Assembly: GCA_029098085.1 (NCBI GenBank)
Contig: JAQXNQ010000388.1
Span: 1-5,457, forward strand
DNA: 5,457 bases
Reading direction: 5' to 3'
From: Oscillospiraceae bacterium
Lineage (GTDB): Bacteria > Bacillota > Clostridia > Oscillospirales > Ruminococcaceae
The position numbers were made by a program, and so were the translations under genes. Shown in pieces: positions 4,975 to 5,457 of the stretch. Below the pieces are notes generated by a model that made no database searches, was not told the origin of the DNA, and saw nothing but the letters and a program-made list of their open reading frames with translations. How positions within the stretch are numbered: the first letter of the stretch is position 1; each line of letters opens with the position of its first letter.

Positions 4975-5457
4975 TCAGTCCTTCAGCTCGACCTCAATGA
5001 CGGTATCCACCGGATCGGGCAGCTTGGGAGAATCGCCGAACGAGACAAAGGAAATATCCGGATAGTTTTCGGTAATCCAGTTCTTCGCCACGACCATCTC
5101 GCTGCCATCCTGCAGCAGACGAACCTTTTTGATCTGCTCAGGCCGGATGCCGGTCAGCGGTACAAAGCCCACCAGCGGCTCGGTCACATGGAAGTAGACC
5201 AGATTGCCGTTGCGGGTGATCCGTCCGAAATCAGGCTTGGGAAGGCCGGCCAGACCGCAGCCGTAGATAGACTTGCTGTTGCGCTTCATCCAGCGGCCGA
5301 TACCGGCGAGAATCTCCAGAGACTCTTCGGGGATATTGCCCTTGGCGTCGGGGCCCACGTTCAGCAGCAGGTTGCCGCCCTTGCCGACGCATTCCACCAG
5401 CTTTTTGACCATCATGTCCGCCGACTTGAAGTCCTTGTCGGTGGAGCAGTAGCCCCA
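4975..5457 (-). CDS. Alpha-L-fucosidase (glycoside hydrolase family 29), C-terminal part
   Basis: The last 160 residues of a GH29 alpha-L-fucosidase, an enzyme that removes terminal L-fucose from host or dietary glycans by a retaining mechanism. The frame is open to the right edge, so the ATG codons at 5415-5410 are internal. Visible residues run from WGYCSTDKDFKSADM through KGGNLLLNVGPDAKGNIPEE, the strongly conserved end of the GH29 barrel, then IGRWMKRNSKSIYG. The last 90 or so residues form the C-terminal beta-sandwich, ending VIEVELKD. The catalytic nucleophile lies upstream and is not in view, so activity cannot be judged. Whether it has a signal peptide is also out of view. A strong terminator follows the stop, so it is not co-transcribed with the NSS gene by default. 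Confidence 0.93.
   Translation of the reverse strand, partial: WGYCSTDKDFKSADMMVKKLVECVGKGGNLLLNVGPDAKGNIPEESLEILAGIGRWMKRNSKSIYGCGLAGLPKPDFGRITRNGNLVYFHVTEPLVGFVPLTGIRPEQIKKVRLLQDGSEMVVAKNWITENYPDISFVSFGDSPKLPDPVDTVIEVELKD

Noticed and set aside
3340..5457. An operon of fucosidase and NSS transporter forming a fucose-use system
   Set aside because: A strong terminator and a separate near-consensus promoter lie between them, and NSS proteins carry amino acids or amines, not sugars.

Overview
The window looks like ordinary chromosome from a moderately GC-rich, gut-type Firmicute. Oscillospiraceae/Ruminococcaceae (Faecalibacterium, Gemmiger or Subdoligranulum-like) is my best guess. The reasons are AGGAG-type ribosome binding sites, TTG and GTG starts, sigma-A-like promoters with 17-base spacers, intrinsic terminators, and a mix of sodium-coupled transporters with a host-glycan glycosidase. 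The taxon is inference; no marker gene is present.

Layout from left to right. (1) Positions 1-1306, plus strand: most of a sodium:solute symporter (SSS/PutP-like), cut at its N-terminus by the window edge. (2) Positions 1307-1733: a non-coding stretch between convergent genes. It is almost filled by a roughly 402-base element (1328-1729) whose two ends are imperfect inverted copies of each other, each carrying a strong GC hairpin, with a string of short perfect hairpins in between. (3) Positions 1734-3062, minus strand: a complete CNNM/CBS/CorC-type membrane protein (HlyC/CorC family) with a TTG start. (4) Positions 3063-3339: its upstream region, with a good promoter, a possible seven-codon leader ORF and a strand-specific intrinsic terminator lying between promoter and gene. 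This is an attenuator-like layout. (5) Positions 3340-4716, minus strand: a complete neurotransmitter:sodium symporter family (NSS/SNF, LeuT-fold) transporter starting at GTG 4716. (6) Positions 4717-4974: its roughly 150-base leader, a near-consensus promoter, and the terminator of the next gene. (7) Positions 4975-5457, minus strand: the C-terminal part of a GH29 alpha-L-fucosidase, running off the right edge.

The three minus-strand genes appear to be separate transcription units, because a terminator and a promoter lie between each pair. No shared pathway is evident: fucosidase (glycan trimming), NSS and SSS (sodium-driven uptake of small solutes) and the CNNM protein (probably divalent cation/Mg2+ homeostasis) are each common housekeeping or accessory functions. 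The parts most worth a second look are non-coding: the palindromic hairpin element at 1328-1729 and the leader at 3063-3310.
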